Of a stretch of 64,000 nt of DNA, positions 54,361-64,000 are shown piece by piece. This DNA is from Anniella stebbinsi. Lineage: Eukaryota > Chordata > Lepidosauria > Squamata > Anniellidae. A model generated the notes under the pieces. That model made no database searches, was not told the origin of the DNA, and saw only the letters and a list, made by a program, of their open reading frames with translations. Within the stretch, counting starts at the first letter, position 1; each line of letters starts with the position of its first letter. The position numbers were made by a program, and so were the translations under genes. The stretch covers positions 29,093,501 to 29,157,500 of the forward strand of contig JARDYH010000006.1 of assembly GCA_029215795.1 (NCBI GenBank), in the 5' to 3' direction.

Positions 54361-55080
54361 GGGTGACCAGATTTTGGAACCCCAAATCCTGGTCCAAAAT
54401 GGCCACCCAAAATGGCCGCCCAAAGGGGGCGTGCCCCCCCAAAATACATAAAATATATATTTTTAAAAGGCCACCCTCCATGCGGCCAACAAGCAGCTCA
54501 GATACCCCCGCCACCCCCCACCCCAAACAAACCCCACCACCACCAAGCCACCCCCCCAAAAAAACACAGCGAGGGGGAGGGGGCTTACCTGCTGGGGCTG
54601 TCTGCTGGCACCCGCGGGTGCCAGCAGACGGCAGCGGATGGTCCCGGCAGGTAAGAAGCACGACAGGGGAGGTGGGAGGGCCCCCCCACTTACCTGCCGG
54701 GGCAGCCGCTTTCCTCCGGTGCTCAAATCTACTGAGAAACAGGCTTCGCGGCCTGTCCCTCAGTAGCGCGCCAGGTGATGACACCATCACCCGGCGCTCT
54801 ACTGCGGGACAGGCCATGAAGCCTGTTTCTCAGTAGATTCCAGCACCGGAGGGAAGCGGACGCCCCGGCAGGTGGTAGCGGGGGGGTCCCCCGCAACCCT
54901 CCCCACCAAGCCACCCCCCCAAAAAACCCAGCCAGGACCTACCGGGTCTGCCGCCGCTCTCCTCCACTGCCGCCACATGACACCCTGCAGCCCCGGTTTG
55001 CACCCGCCGTCCGCTGGTTGGCCTGGATCGCCCCAGGTTTCCTGGTTAGGGCCGGGAAACCCCGGGCGATCTGGTCACCC
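54361..55080. mobile_element. TA-duplicating DNA transposon with palindromic cargo (element G)
   Basis: The 720-bp element has inverted ends GGGTGACCAGAT and ATCTGGTCACCC, with TA on each side (54359-54360 and 55081-55082), as in Tc1/mariner-type insertion. No transposase is encoded. The interior holds palindromic modules: CTGGCACCCGCGGGTGCCAG, the pair CTACTGAGAAACAGGC / GCCTGTTTCTCAGTAG around GGTGATGACACCATCACCC, and donor-like CTTACCTG (about 54585 and 54692) and CAGGTAAG (about 54647). The GGCC...GAAGCCTGTTTCTCAGTAGAT block is nearly identical to hAT copy D. Confidence 0.75.
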
Positions 55081-55082
55081 TA

Positions 55083-55797
55083 ATCATCATCATTACCTCA
55101 CCCTCCGCTCCAGAGATTATATGCCATGGAGAAGATGGAGGAAAGACATCAGAACATGTCTTTCCTCCATGGAGGACAACCATCGCGACGGATGGCTTCT
55201 GCACTGTTTCTGCAAAAGTGGTACAACAATATTCTAAATAAATAGATAGTTAAAAAAAAAGTGATGTCTGCTCAACCTGTGGGAGACAAAGCACAGGCAT
55301 GTTCTTTCATCTTAGATAGCCGTCCCAAACTTTGTGCCCTCAGTTTTGGGATGGGGGACTGAGTGATGTTCAAAATTGCCAGGATTCTCTGAACATTGTC
55401 TTGCTGCTCATCTCATGCCTGATTCCCATTAGTGTTTGTGATCGCTACTGGATCTAGGTAAATGGGAAACTTGTGCCAAGTGAACAGTGATCATACAGTG
55501 GATTTATGCAAATCTCCCCAAACACATGCAAATTTCCTCCCCAGGCTAAAGCGGGGCTGATTTAGTTTAATGAGGAAATTTCATGCAAATTAGGAAATTT
55601 ATGCTAATTGAACTGGGAATCAGGAACGAGATGACCGTGAGCACGTGTTCAACAAATTGCGAAGCCTTTCGGCAGACATGTGCTTGCATTTGTGCTTGAG
55701 TTCAAAGCTTTGGATGGGGCATGTTCATAAGTTTTGCAAGCAAAATCAAAAGTCTGATACACCTCTACTCCAGCTCCCAGGATTTGTTGGTTGGGGA
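55083..55797. other. Non-coding DNA with a perfect 15-bp hairpin
   Basis: ATGGAGGAAAGACAT (55135-55149) and ATGTCTTTCCTCCAT (55156-55170) pair perfectly across six bases. An A-rich tract with AATAAATAGATAG follows at 55235-55260, which could be a retroposed tail. From about 55770 an ACTCCCATC-type hAT MITE begins, and it is split by the next element. The last eight bases, GTTGGGGA (55790-55797), are that element's target duplication. Confidence 0.5.
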
Positions 55798-57722
55798 TAG
55801 GGGTATGCACGGACCCCCCCGGATCGGATCGGGACCCGGATCGGGACCTCCAATTTTGTCACGGACCGGTTCGGACAAAATTGGAGGCCCCCCGGACCGG
55901 ATCGAGTCCGATCCCGACCCAAAAATCGTAAATTTTTGGATCGGCCGCCATTTTTTTCCCCATAGACTTGCATTGCAATGCAAGTCTATGAGGAAAAAAT
56001 GGCGGCGGGTGGGTGAGGGGGGGCCTAACTCCCTCCCCCCCCGGGGCCGTCCGCTGTGGACGGCCCCGGCAGGTAAGCCCCCTCCCCCGCGCTCCCTCCC
56101 CCCCCTGGGGCCGTCCGCTTCCATCCGCTGGCGCCCGCGGGCGCCAGCGGATAGAAGCGGACGGCTCCGGGGGGGGGTAAGCCCCCTTCCCCGCCACATC
56201 ACCCGGCGCGCCACCTTGGAGTAGGCCACGGAGCCTGCTGGTAGTAGTCGCCGGCGCCGGACGGGAGCGGCCGGGCCGGCAAGGTAAGGGCCCCCTCCCC
56301 CCCTCCGCACGCCCCCTCCTCCCCTCCACGCACCCCCTGCTTACCTTCTCGGCCCGTCCGCTCCCGTCCGGGGCCGGCGGCTACTACCAGCAGGCTCCGC
56401 GGCCTGCTCTAGAGTAGCGCGCCGGGTGATGACATCACCCGGCGCGCCACCCTAGAGCAGGCCGCGGAGCCTGCTGGTAGTTGTAGTCACCGGCGCCGGA
56501 CGGGAGCGGCCGGGCCGGGAAGGTAAGGGCCCCCCTCCCCCCCTCCGCGCGCCCCCTCCTCCCCTCCACGCACCCCCTGCTTACCTTCTCGTCCCGTCCG
56601 CTCCCGTCCGGGGCCGGCGGCTACTACCAGCAGGCTCTGCAGCCTGCTCTAGAGCAGCGCGCCGGGTGATGACATCACCCGGCGTGCCACCCTAGAGCAG
56701 GCCACGGAGCCTGCTGGTAGTTGTAGTCGCCGGCGCCGGACGGGAGCGGCCGGGCCGGGAAGGTAAGGGCCCCCCTCCCCCCCTCCGCGCGCCCACTCCT
56801 CACCTCCACGCACCCCCTGCTTACCTTCTCGGCCCGTCCGCTCCCGTCCGGGGCCGGCGGCTACTACCAGCAGGCTCCGCGGCCTGCTCTAGAGTAGCGC
56901 GCCGGGTGATGACATCACCCGGCGCGCCACCCTAGAGCAGGCTGCGGAGCCTGCTGGTAGTAGTAGTCGCCGGCGCCGGACGGGAGCGGCCGGGCCGGGA
57001 AGGTAAGGGCCCCCCTCCGCGCGCCCCCTCCTCCCCTCCACGCACCCCCTGCTTACCTTCTCGGCCCGTCCGCTCCCGTCCGGGGCCGGCGGCTACTACC
57101 AGCAGGCTCCGCGGCCTGCTCTAGAGTAGCGCGCCGGGTGATAACATTACCCGGCGCGCCACCCTAGAGCAGGCTGCGGAGCCTGCTGGTAGTAGTAGTC
57201 GCCGGCGCCGGACGGGAGCGGCTGGGCCGGGAAGGTAAGGGCCCCCCTCCGCGCGCCCCCTCCTCCCCTCCACGCACCCCCTGCTTACCTTCTCGGCCCG
57301 TCCGCTCCCGTCCGGCGCCGGCGGCTACTACCAGCGGGCTCCACGGCCTGCTCTAGAGTAGCGCGCCGGGTGATGACATCACCCGGCGCGCCACCCTGGA
57401 GCAGGCCGCGGAGCCCGCTGGTAGTAGCTGCTAGTGCCGGACGGGAGCGGACGGGCCGAGAAGGTAAGCGCCCCCCTCCTCCCCCCCCCGCTGTCCACTT
57501 TCATCGGCGGGCGCCCGCTGGCGCCCGCCAATGGAAGCGGCGGTGGGCGCCAGTGGGCGCCCGCCGATCCGCCGATCCGCCGAACCGGTTCGGAGCCTTT
57601 TCGGACCGGTTCGGATTGGATCGGCCGATCCAGCTGCGGGATCGGAAATCGGATAATTTATCCGATTTCCCACTGGACCGGACTCGGATCGTGGATCGGG
57701 TCCGATCCAGTGCACATCCCTA
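55798..57722 (-). mobile_element. hAT-type element with palindrome array, copy B (inverted)
   Basis: The 1925-bp element starts TAGGGGTATGCACGGACC and ends CAGTGCACATCCCTA. Perfect octamers GTTGGGGA flank it at 55790-55797 and 57723-57730. Relative to copies A and C it is in reverse orientation. The interior has five full palindromic units plus a half unit near 56197. Centres (GGGTGATGACATCACCC or variant) are at about 56432, 56672, 56912, 57144 and 57376, spaced 240, 240, 232 and 232 bp. It inserted into an older hAT-type MITE, whose remaining half continues at 57731 (GATGCAAGCTGAAGTTG and AAAACATCTGGAGAATGCC). No transposase is present. Confidence 0.9.
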
Positions 57723-57730
57723 GTTGGGGA

Positions 57731-58437
57731 TGATGCAAGCTGAAGTTGAAAACATCTGGAGAATGCCAGGTTCGACCTACACCAAGCAGGACACAACACT
57801 CTGAAAACATTTTGAAAACTGCATATGGAGTGTGTCCTGGGCCCCAACAGTTGTCACTACTGTTATAACCGTTTTAAACCATTTTGAAGCAGTAGTGTAG
57901 ATCCTGCCCTGGTCTAAGTTGTTATTCCTCTATATGGAATGCATTAGATTCTCTTAGCTCCTTTTCAAAAGTGCTTGTAAGCTGCTAGGGTAGGAAAGAG
58001 GAAAACCACGGATCAGATCAAAAACCTTTGATGGCATTCTAATGAGTTCTATCTAAGGGCAACTTCATCCATGCATGCTTATCACTCAATGACTATGGCA
58101 TATGAAAATGAGCCATCACGGCTCATCACAGCTAGAACAATTGTACTGACTTACATCACTTCAAATACTGAGCTTTTCGTTGGAATTAGTTTATATTTAG
58201 CAGTGAATGATTAAGTGTTGAGCAATCCATGGACATGTTAAGCAGCCCTAAGTGAACCAAAACAAGCAGTTAAGATTGACAAATTGCACTATTATGTGCT
58301 AGCCAACTCAGTGAATCCAACTTCAAAACGAATGAAACGTAGTGAAAAAATGGGATAGAAATAGGAAGGTGTGGGGGGGAATCAAACCAAACCATTAGTG
58401 GAACAGAATCTTTATCCCAAGAAATCAACAGCATTGT

Positions 58438-58487
<50 letters not shown>

Positions 58488-58724
58488 CACTTCCATCTTT
58501 AATTATGCACCATTATATGAATGGCAGCTGCAAACAGCTGAGTGCAAACAGATAACAAATATTTCCACTCTAATACTGTAATTTCATTTTTTTTAAAATG
58601 TGACCAAGTGCCACTAAAAGCAAGGACAAATGTTGTTCCTGTTTGTACAATAGTATGTGTAACAGGGAAAAAATGACTGCAAAAATGACTAATTTTTAAT
58701 AAACACATCAGGCACTAACCCTGT
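57731..58724. other. AT-rich DNA between two inverted hAT copies
   Basis: The right half of the split MITE (to about 57775) is followed by DNA without nameable content. A (CA)n(TA)n microsatellite lies at 58441-58487. No gene is recognised. Confidence 0.5.
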
Positions 58725-58732
58725 GTTTTTTC

Positions 58733-60290
58733 TAGGGATGTGCACTGGATCGGACCCGATCCACGATCCGAGTCCGGTCCAGTGGGAAATCGGATAACTT
58801 ATCCGATTTCCGATCCCGCAGCTGGATCGGCCGATCCAATCCGAACCGGTCCGAAAAGGCTCCGAACCAGTTCGGCGGATCTGCGGATCGGCGGGCGCCC
58901 ACTGGCGCCCACCGCCGCTTGCATTGGCGGGCGCCAGCGGGCGCCCGCCGATGAAAGTGGACAGCAGGGGGGGGGAGGAGGGGGGCGCTTACCTTCTCGG
59001 CCCGTCCGCTCCCGTCCGGCACTAGCAGCTACTACCAGCAGGCTCCGTGGCCTGCTCTAGGGTGGCGTGCCGGGTGATGTCATCACCCGGCGCGCTACTC
59101 TAGAGCAGGACGTGGAGCCTGCTGGTGGTAGCCGCCGGCCCCGGACGGGAGCGGCCGGGCCGGCAAGGTAAGCAGGGGGTGCGTGGAGGGGAGGAGGGGG
59201 CGCGCGGAGGGGGGAGGGGGGCCCTTACCTTCCCGGCCCGGCCGCTCCCGTCCGGCGCCAGCGACTACTACTACCAGCAGGCTCCGCGGCCTGCTCTAGG
59301 GTGGCGCGCCGGGTGATGTCATCACCCGGCGCGCTACTCTAGAGCAGGCCGCGGAGCCTGCTGGTGGTAGCCGCCGGCCCCGGACGGGAGCGACCGGGCC
59401 GGCAAGGTAAGCAGGGGGTGCGTGGAGGGGAGGAGGGGGCGTGCGGAGGGGGGAGGGGGGCCCTTACCTTCCCGGCCCGGCCGCTCCCGTCCGGCGCCAG
59501 CGACTACTACTACCAGCAGGCTCCGCGGCCTGCTCTAGGGTGGCGCGCCGGGTGATGTCATCACCCGGCGCGCTACTCTAGAGCAGGCCGCGGAGCCTGC
59601 TGGTGGTAGCCGCTGGCCCCGGACGGGAGCGGCCGGGCCGGCAAGGTAAGTAGGGGGTGCGTGGAGGGGAGGAGGGGGCGCGCGGAGGGGGGAGGGGGGC
59701 CCTTACCTTCCCGGCCCGGCCGCTCCCGTCCGGCGCCAGCGACTACTACTACCAGCAGGCTCCGCGGCCTGCTCTAGGGTGGCGCGCCGGGTGATGTCAT
59801 CACCCGGCGCGCTACTCGAGAGTAGGCCGCGGAGCCCGCTGGTAGTAGCCGCCGGCGCCGGACGGGAGCGGACGGGCCGAGAAGGTAAGCAGTGGCGGGG
59901 AAGGGGGCTTACCCCCCCCCCGGAGCCGTCCGCTTCTATCCGCTGGCGCCCGCGGGCGCCAGCGGATGGAAGCGGACGGCCCCAGGGGGGGTAGGGAGCG
60001 CGGAGGAGGGGGCTTACTTGCCAGGGCCGTCCACAGCCCCGGGGGGGAGGGAGTTAGGCCCCCCCCTCACCCACCCGCCGCCATTTTTTTCCCCATAGAC
60101 TTGCATTGCAATGCAAGTCTATGGGGGGGGGGGGGAAATGGCGGCCGATCCAAAAATTGCCGATATTTGGATCGGGATCAGACTCGATCCAGTCCGGGGG
60201 GCCTCCAATTTTGTCCGAACTGATCCGTGACAAAATTGGAGGTCCCGATCCGGGTCCCGATCCGATCCGGGGGGTCCGTGCACACCCCTA
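58733..60290 (+). mobile_element. hAT-type element with palindrome array, copy C
   Basis: The 1558-bp element has termini TAGGGATGTGCAC and GTGCACACCCCTA, flanked by perfect octamers GTTTTTTC at 58725-58732 and 60291-60298. Four palindromic units have centres at about 59080, 59319, 59558 and 59797, all 239 bp apart. The unit sequences are nearly identical to each other (GGCGCGCCGGGTGATGTCAT and mirrored flanks), with AAGGTAAG and CTTACCTT at unit borders. Both shoulders match copy A base by base over long stretches. No transposase is encoded. Confidence 0.9.
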
Positions 60291-60298
60291 GTTTTTTC

Positions 60299-61467
60299 TT
60301 TTCTTTTCACGAAGATGCGGAATGACACATTGTCCTTGACCCAGTGATCTCTTTGTGAAAACAATGAATTACAATGCATTTGTTATGTGCAGTTGTGAAA
60401 TCATGCCTAGTAAGATGACCATATTTTATAAATTAAGTTACATTACTATATGGCTGTAGCAACAGCAAACACAATATATTGCTGATAATTGCTCAGTCTT
60501 AAACAGCCATTTTGTGGTCAGAATTCCACACTCATATACGATTTTGCTTTATGCAATTGTGGAAGGAAAAACTGAGATGAGGCACAATTGCTTTTGTAGG
60601 CATGTTTAAAAAAATGTGTTTTGTCATATAGAGCTCACCCTTACCTACAAATTGCAGAGCAGCAAGGTGTCTGGTTATATGACCTACTCGCTTATATTCT
60701 TTCTCATTGTGAAATTTTGAAGGATGATTTTGGGGGGGGGGGGGAATTGTTCTTGCTTTTTTATTGGAAGTTTCTCCATTAAGAAAAAGAGCAATCCTTC
60801 CTGAGATTGCAGACACTCCAATGACCTTGGGAATCAATCAATGGAACCCTCCCTGTTTCCCCTCCATCTCACAACCATTAGGATGGCCGCTTTCCAAGAT
60901 TACAACCTCATAGAGGTAAAAAAAAAAGGGGGGACATTTCAGTGGGCGGGGAGGGGAGAGGATAGGCCAGGATTTGCAAAATCCTATGGCTTCTCCATCA
61001 CCCATCCTCACCCGCCAATGTTAAGTGAGCTAGATGGACTCAGAGGCCTGCCTAGCTGTTTTTTTAAAACAGGAACAGAAGGTGAAATTGACTTTGTCCT
61101 CCTCCCAGCGATTTTTGGAGGCCTTCGAGTTCAGATGCTTCCATCTAATGGGCAGCAATCCACTGTACCATTACCTTATACCCTCATTTCAACCTATTTT
61201 CACATTTATATTCTCTTTTAGGACATGGAACCTTGTAGCCTTGCTTTTTTGTTTTTGCTAAATCACAACAGAATGTGCAGGTCACCAATGGGCCTTGGTA
61301 ACAGGGTAAGGAAAGGTCTGCTAAGTTTTTGATTTTATTATAAAATGTGTAAACCATGCCTGAATCCGAAAAAGCATTTCAGGGTGGTGTACATAAAATG
61401 ACCTAAAACCAACACAATAATGTATTACGATACAATAAAGACAATCTAAACACTCTAAACATCCAAA
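60299..61467. other. Non-coding DNA
   Basis: A poly-G run is near 60730-60743. A short minus-strand LINE 3'-end-like piece (GGGTGGTGTACATAAAATGA, ACAATAAAGACAATC) lies at about 61335-61450. No gene is recognised. Confidence 0.45.
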
Positions 61468-62640
61468 ATGGACAGGGCGGCTCCAGAAGGTGGGTTCCTC
61501 AGGGGGTCAGTTTTGTCCCCCATGCTGTTCAACATCTACATGAAACTGTTAGGTGCGGTCATCCAGAGTTTTGGAGTGCGTTGTCATCAGTACGCTGATG
61601 ACACTCAACTCTATTTCTCCTTTTCATCTTCATCAGGTGAAGCTGTGGATGTGTTGAACCAGTGCTTGGCTGTGACAATGGACTGGATGAGAGCTAATAA
61701 ACTGAAACTAAATCCAGACAAGACTGAGATGCTGTCGGTGGGGGTTTCCTCTGACCGGATGGAGGGTGTTCAACCTGTTCTGGATGGGGTTGCACTCCCC
61801 CTGAAAGAGCAGGTTCGTAGCTTGTGGGTTCTCCTAGAACCATCTCTGTCACTTGAGACTCAGGTAGCCTCGGTGGCACGGAGTGCCTTCTACCAACTTC
61901 GGCTGGTGGCCCAGCTTTGCCCTTATCTGGACAGGGATAACCTGGCTTCAGTTGTCTATGCTCTGGTAATCTCCAAGTTAGATTACTGCAATGCGCTCTA
62001 CGTGGGGCTGCCTTTGAAGATGGTTTGGAAGCTGAGCTTGTGCAGAATGCAGCAGCCAGATTGGTAACAGGGACCAGAAGGTTCAAACATATAAGACCGA
62101 TTCTGGTCCGCTTGCATTGGCTGCCTGTAGGTTTCCGAGCCTGATTCAAGGTGCTGGTTTTAACCTACAAAGCCTTACACGGTTTGGGACCACAATACCT
62201 GATGGAAAGTCTTTCCCGACATGAACCTACCCGTACACTATGCTCAACTTCAAAGGTCCTCCTCCGGGTGCCTACTCCGAGGGAAGCACGGAGGACGGCA
62301 ACAAGGGAGAGGGCCTTCTCTGTGGTGGCCCCTCAATTATGGAATGATCTCCCCGATGAGGCCCGCCTGGCACCAACACTGTTACCTTTTCGCTGCCAGG
62401 TCAAAACTTTTCTTTTCTCCCAGGCATTTTAACAGCTCAAGTTGAGGTTTGATTGACATTATGGCCAGGCTCAACAGTTAAAATGTTTTAAAGTGTTTTA
62501 ATGATAGCTGTTTTATGTTTATGGTTTTAAATTTTGTATATTGTCTTTTTAATGCTTAATCTTTTTAATTTTTGTAAACCGCCCAGAGAGCTTCAGCTAT
62601 GGGGCGGCATATAAGTGTAATTAATAATAATAACAATAAT
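61468..62640 (+). repeat. L2-type LINE, reverse transcriptase and 3' end
   Basis: The frame from 61468 carries RGSVLSPMLFNIYMKLLG, the catalytic YADD (61591-61602) with DTQLYFSFSS, and VISKLDYCNALYVGLP, all hallmarks of L2-clade reverse transcriptase. The frame breaks near 62066 and coding resumes with VLTYKALHGLGPQYL and FSVVAPQLWNDLPDEARLAP up to about 62432. The 3' region ends in TTGTAAACCGCCCAGAGAGC, GGGGCGGCATATAAGTG and (AAT)n. The endonuclease half is missing. It is 5'-truncated and frame-broken, hence immobile. Confidence 0.85.
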
Positions 62641-62661
62641 AATAATAATAATAATAATAAT
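62622..62661 (+). repeat. (AAT)n tail shared by two opposed LINEs
   Basis: The 3' simple-repeat tail of the plus-strand L2 merges with the tail of the minus-strand L2. Confidence 0.85.
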
Positions 62662-63589
62662 ATAAAAACCGAGAGGCGTAAAACTTTTTCAACCAGCTAA
62701 AAAGATACAAACTTAAATATAAAATATTAATGTTTGTTTTAGAATGCCTGTGTATAGAAAAAGTTTTTATATGCTGCTGAAAAGAGTACAGCATTGGTGC
62801 CAGGCAGATCTCCCATGGGAGGGCATTCCAGATTAGGGGTGCCACCACAGAGAAGGCCCTTTCTTTTGTCAATGTACTTCTTTTACAGAAGGAGTACAGA
62901 GATGGGACTCCACTGATCATCTTAATTCATATGCAGTTTGATCCTTTATTTAGGCCTAAAGCCATTTAGGGCTTTAAAGGTAAGCACCAGCACCTTGAAT
63001 TGGGCTTTGTAGTAGTCAATACGCAGCTTTGTTGCTCCTCCAGAACTGACGTTCGTCTCTATAGGAAAACCAGGCAGAATTCCTGCAGCTGAATTCTGTA
63101 ATGGTTGAATTCTGTACATCCAGACTATTTTCAAGAGCAGCTCCATGTATAATGCATTACAGTAATCCAACCTGGAGCTTACTAGAACATGGATCACTGT
63201 CCAGAAAAGACTGCAGCTGACGAACCAACTGGTAAAAAGCACTTTAAGCCACCAAGGACACTTGGCCCTCAAGACACAATGTTGATCCAAAAGCACCCCG
63301 AAATTACAAACCTGCACTTTCAGGAGGAGTGCAACACTACCCAGAGCAGTTTAACACCATCTTCTTGGATCTGGGAATCACTTATTCCCAGTGCCTCTGT
63401 TTTGTGAGGATTCAGCTTCGAATGATTGATCCTCATCCATCCCATTACTAAGTCTAGACAATTGTTTAGTGCCTCACAGCCTCACCTGAACCTGAATGAT
63501 AAAGAGAAATAGAGTTGGGTGTCATCAGCATACTGATGACCTTTCACGCCAAATCCCTGGATGACCTCACCCAGCGGCTTCATATAGAT
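62662..63589 (-). repeat. L2-type LINE on the minus strand, main piece
   Basis: Read on the minus strand: YADD-type sequence (mirrored at about 63508-63560, with DTQLYF), SRLDYCNALYMELLLKIVW, VLTFKALNGFRPK, and FSVVAPLIWNALPWEICLAP, then a 3' region. Several frame breaks are present. The coding upstream of the catalytic motif continues beyond the MITE at 63590-63723, to at least about 63850 (mirrored LSPMLLNIYI-type sequence near 63725-63760). It lies tail to tail with the L2 at 61468-62640. Confidence 0.75.
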
Positions 63590-63723
63590 CAGACTTCTCC
63601 AATGTGTTGTCCTCCAGATATGCTGGACTACAACTCACATTATCCCCAGCAAGTCTGTCAATGGTCCAGAATACTCAGAGTTGTAGTCCACAATATCTGG
63701 AGGCACTGGGTTGGGGAAGACTG
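63590..63723. repeat. hAT-type fold-back MITE inside an L2 LINE
   Basis: CAGACTTCTCCAATGTGTTG and TTGGGGAAGACTG are inverted ends. The core is GGACTACAACTCACATTATC / AGAGTTGTAGTCCACAAT. The octamers ATATAGAT (63582-63589) and ATATAAAT (63724-63731) match at seven of eight positions. It split the L2 within the codons for the conserved NIYM motif. Confidence 0.75.
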
Positions 63724-64000
63724 ATATAAATGTTAAGAAGCATGGGGGATAAGATAGAACATTGTTGTGGGACTCAACAGCTCGAATGCCATGGAGTCAA
63801 GCAACTTTCAGTACTACCTTCTGGAACTCCCTCTGTAGGTATGAGTGGAATCACTGTAACACTGTGGCCTTCAACCCTTACCTGCAGAGTTGGTTTAACA
63901 AAATACTGTGGTTGTCTAAGGCGATGACCTACAATGGAGAACAGTTCCCTGGAAAACTGGAGATTTGACTAGGCATTTCATTTGGATCATTCTTCTTGGT
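63724..64000 (-). repeat. L2-type LINE on the minus strand, 5' piece
   Basis: The mirrored reverse transcriptase sequence just upstream of the MITE site is recognisable to about 63850. Beyond that, to the window end, nothing more can be named; it could be more of the same degraded LINE. Confidence 0.5.

Noticed and set aside
54242..54817. 191-codon minus-strand frame
   Set aside because: It spans the end of the TA element and simple ATC repeats; no domain is visible.
1..64000. tRNA or rRNA genes
   Set aside because: No cloverleaf with intact A and B boxes and no rRNA signature was seen by eye; a covariance search could still find degraded copies.

Overview
The window looks like nuclear DNA of a reptile, most likely a squamate (lizard or snake). 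The evidence is one vertebrate-type, intronless forkhead gene in a CpG-rich block, old L2/CR1-type LINE pieces, MIR-like SINEs, a retroviral relic, many fold-back DNA transposons and many microsatellites. No bacterial gene, rRNA, tRNA or CRISPR array was seen. The species cannot be named from the sequence alone.

The only host protein-coding gene I can support is FOXQ1 (minus strand, 40310-41497, 395 residues). It has a complete forkhead domain, the conserved C-terminal tail and a pure 13-residue glutamine tract. About 40 kb on its downstream side and 22 kb on its upstream side are non-coding and repeat-rich, as expected of the gene-poor surroundings of a developmental regulator.

A truncated, betaretrovirus-like endogenous retrovirus lies at about 28431-32242 (plus strand). 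It has one LTR, a tRNA-Lys3-type primer binding site, a leader splice donor, gag, a -1 frameshift heptamer, a dUTPase-protease region and reverse transcriptase. RNase H, integrase, env and the 3' LTR are absent, and gag and pro carry breaks.

The most unusual content is a family of non-autonomous hAT-type (Ac-like) transposons with termini TAGGG(A/G/C)TGTG and 8-bp target duplications: 4304-4693, 8892-10479, 23921-24267, 26700-27211, 55798-57722 and 58733-60290. The three long copies contain tandem arrays of about 240-bp GC-rich units. Each unit is a near-perfect palindrome centred on GGGTGATGTCATCACCC and flanked on both sides by outward-facing splice-donor-like AAGGTAAG. Related modules sit inside an element with different termini and a TA target duplication (54361-55080), so the same palindromic cargo appears in two transposon types.

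Layout: 1-8 kb MITEs and LINE scraps; 8.9-10.5 kb hAT copy A; 12.3-17.1 kb a stack of nested insertions; 17-28 kb MITEs, LINE pieces and hAT copies E and F; 28.4-32.2 kb retrovirus relic; 33-40 kb MITE-dense DNA downstream of FOXQ1; 40.3-42.6 kb FOXQ1 and its CpG-rich 5' region; 43-54 kb sparse old repeats; 54.4-60.3 kb the TA element plus hAT copies B and C in opposite orientation; 61.5-63.9 kb two L2 copies tail to tail.
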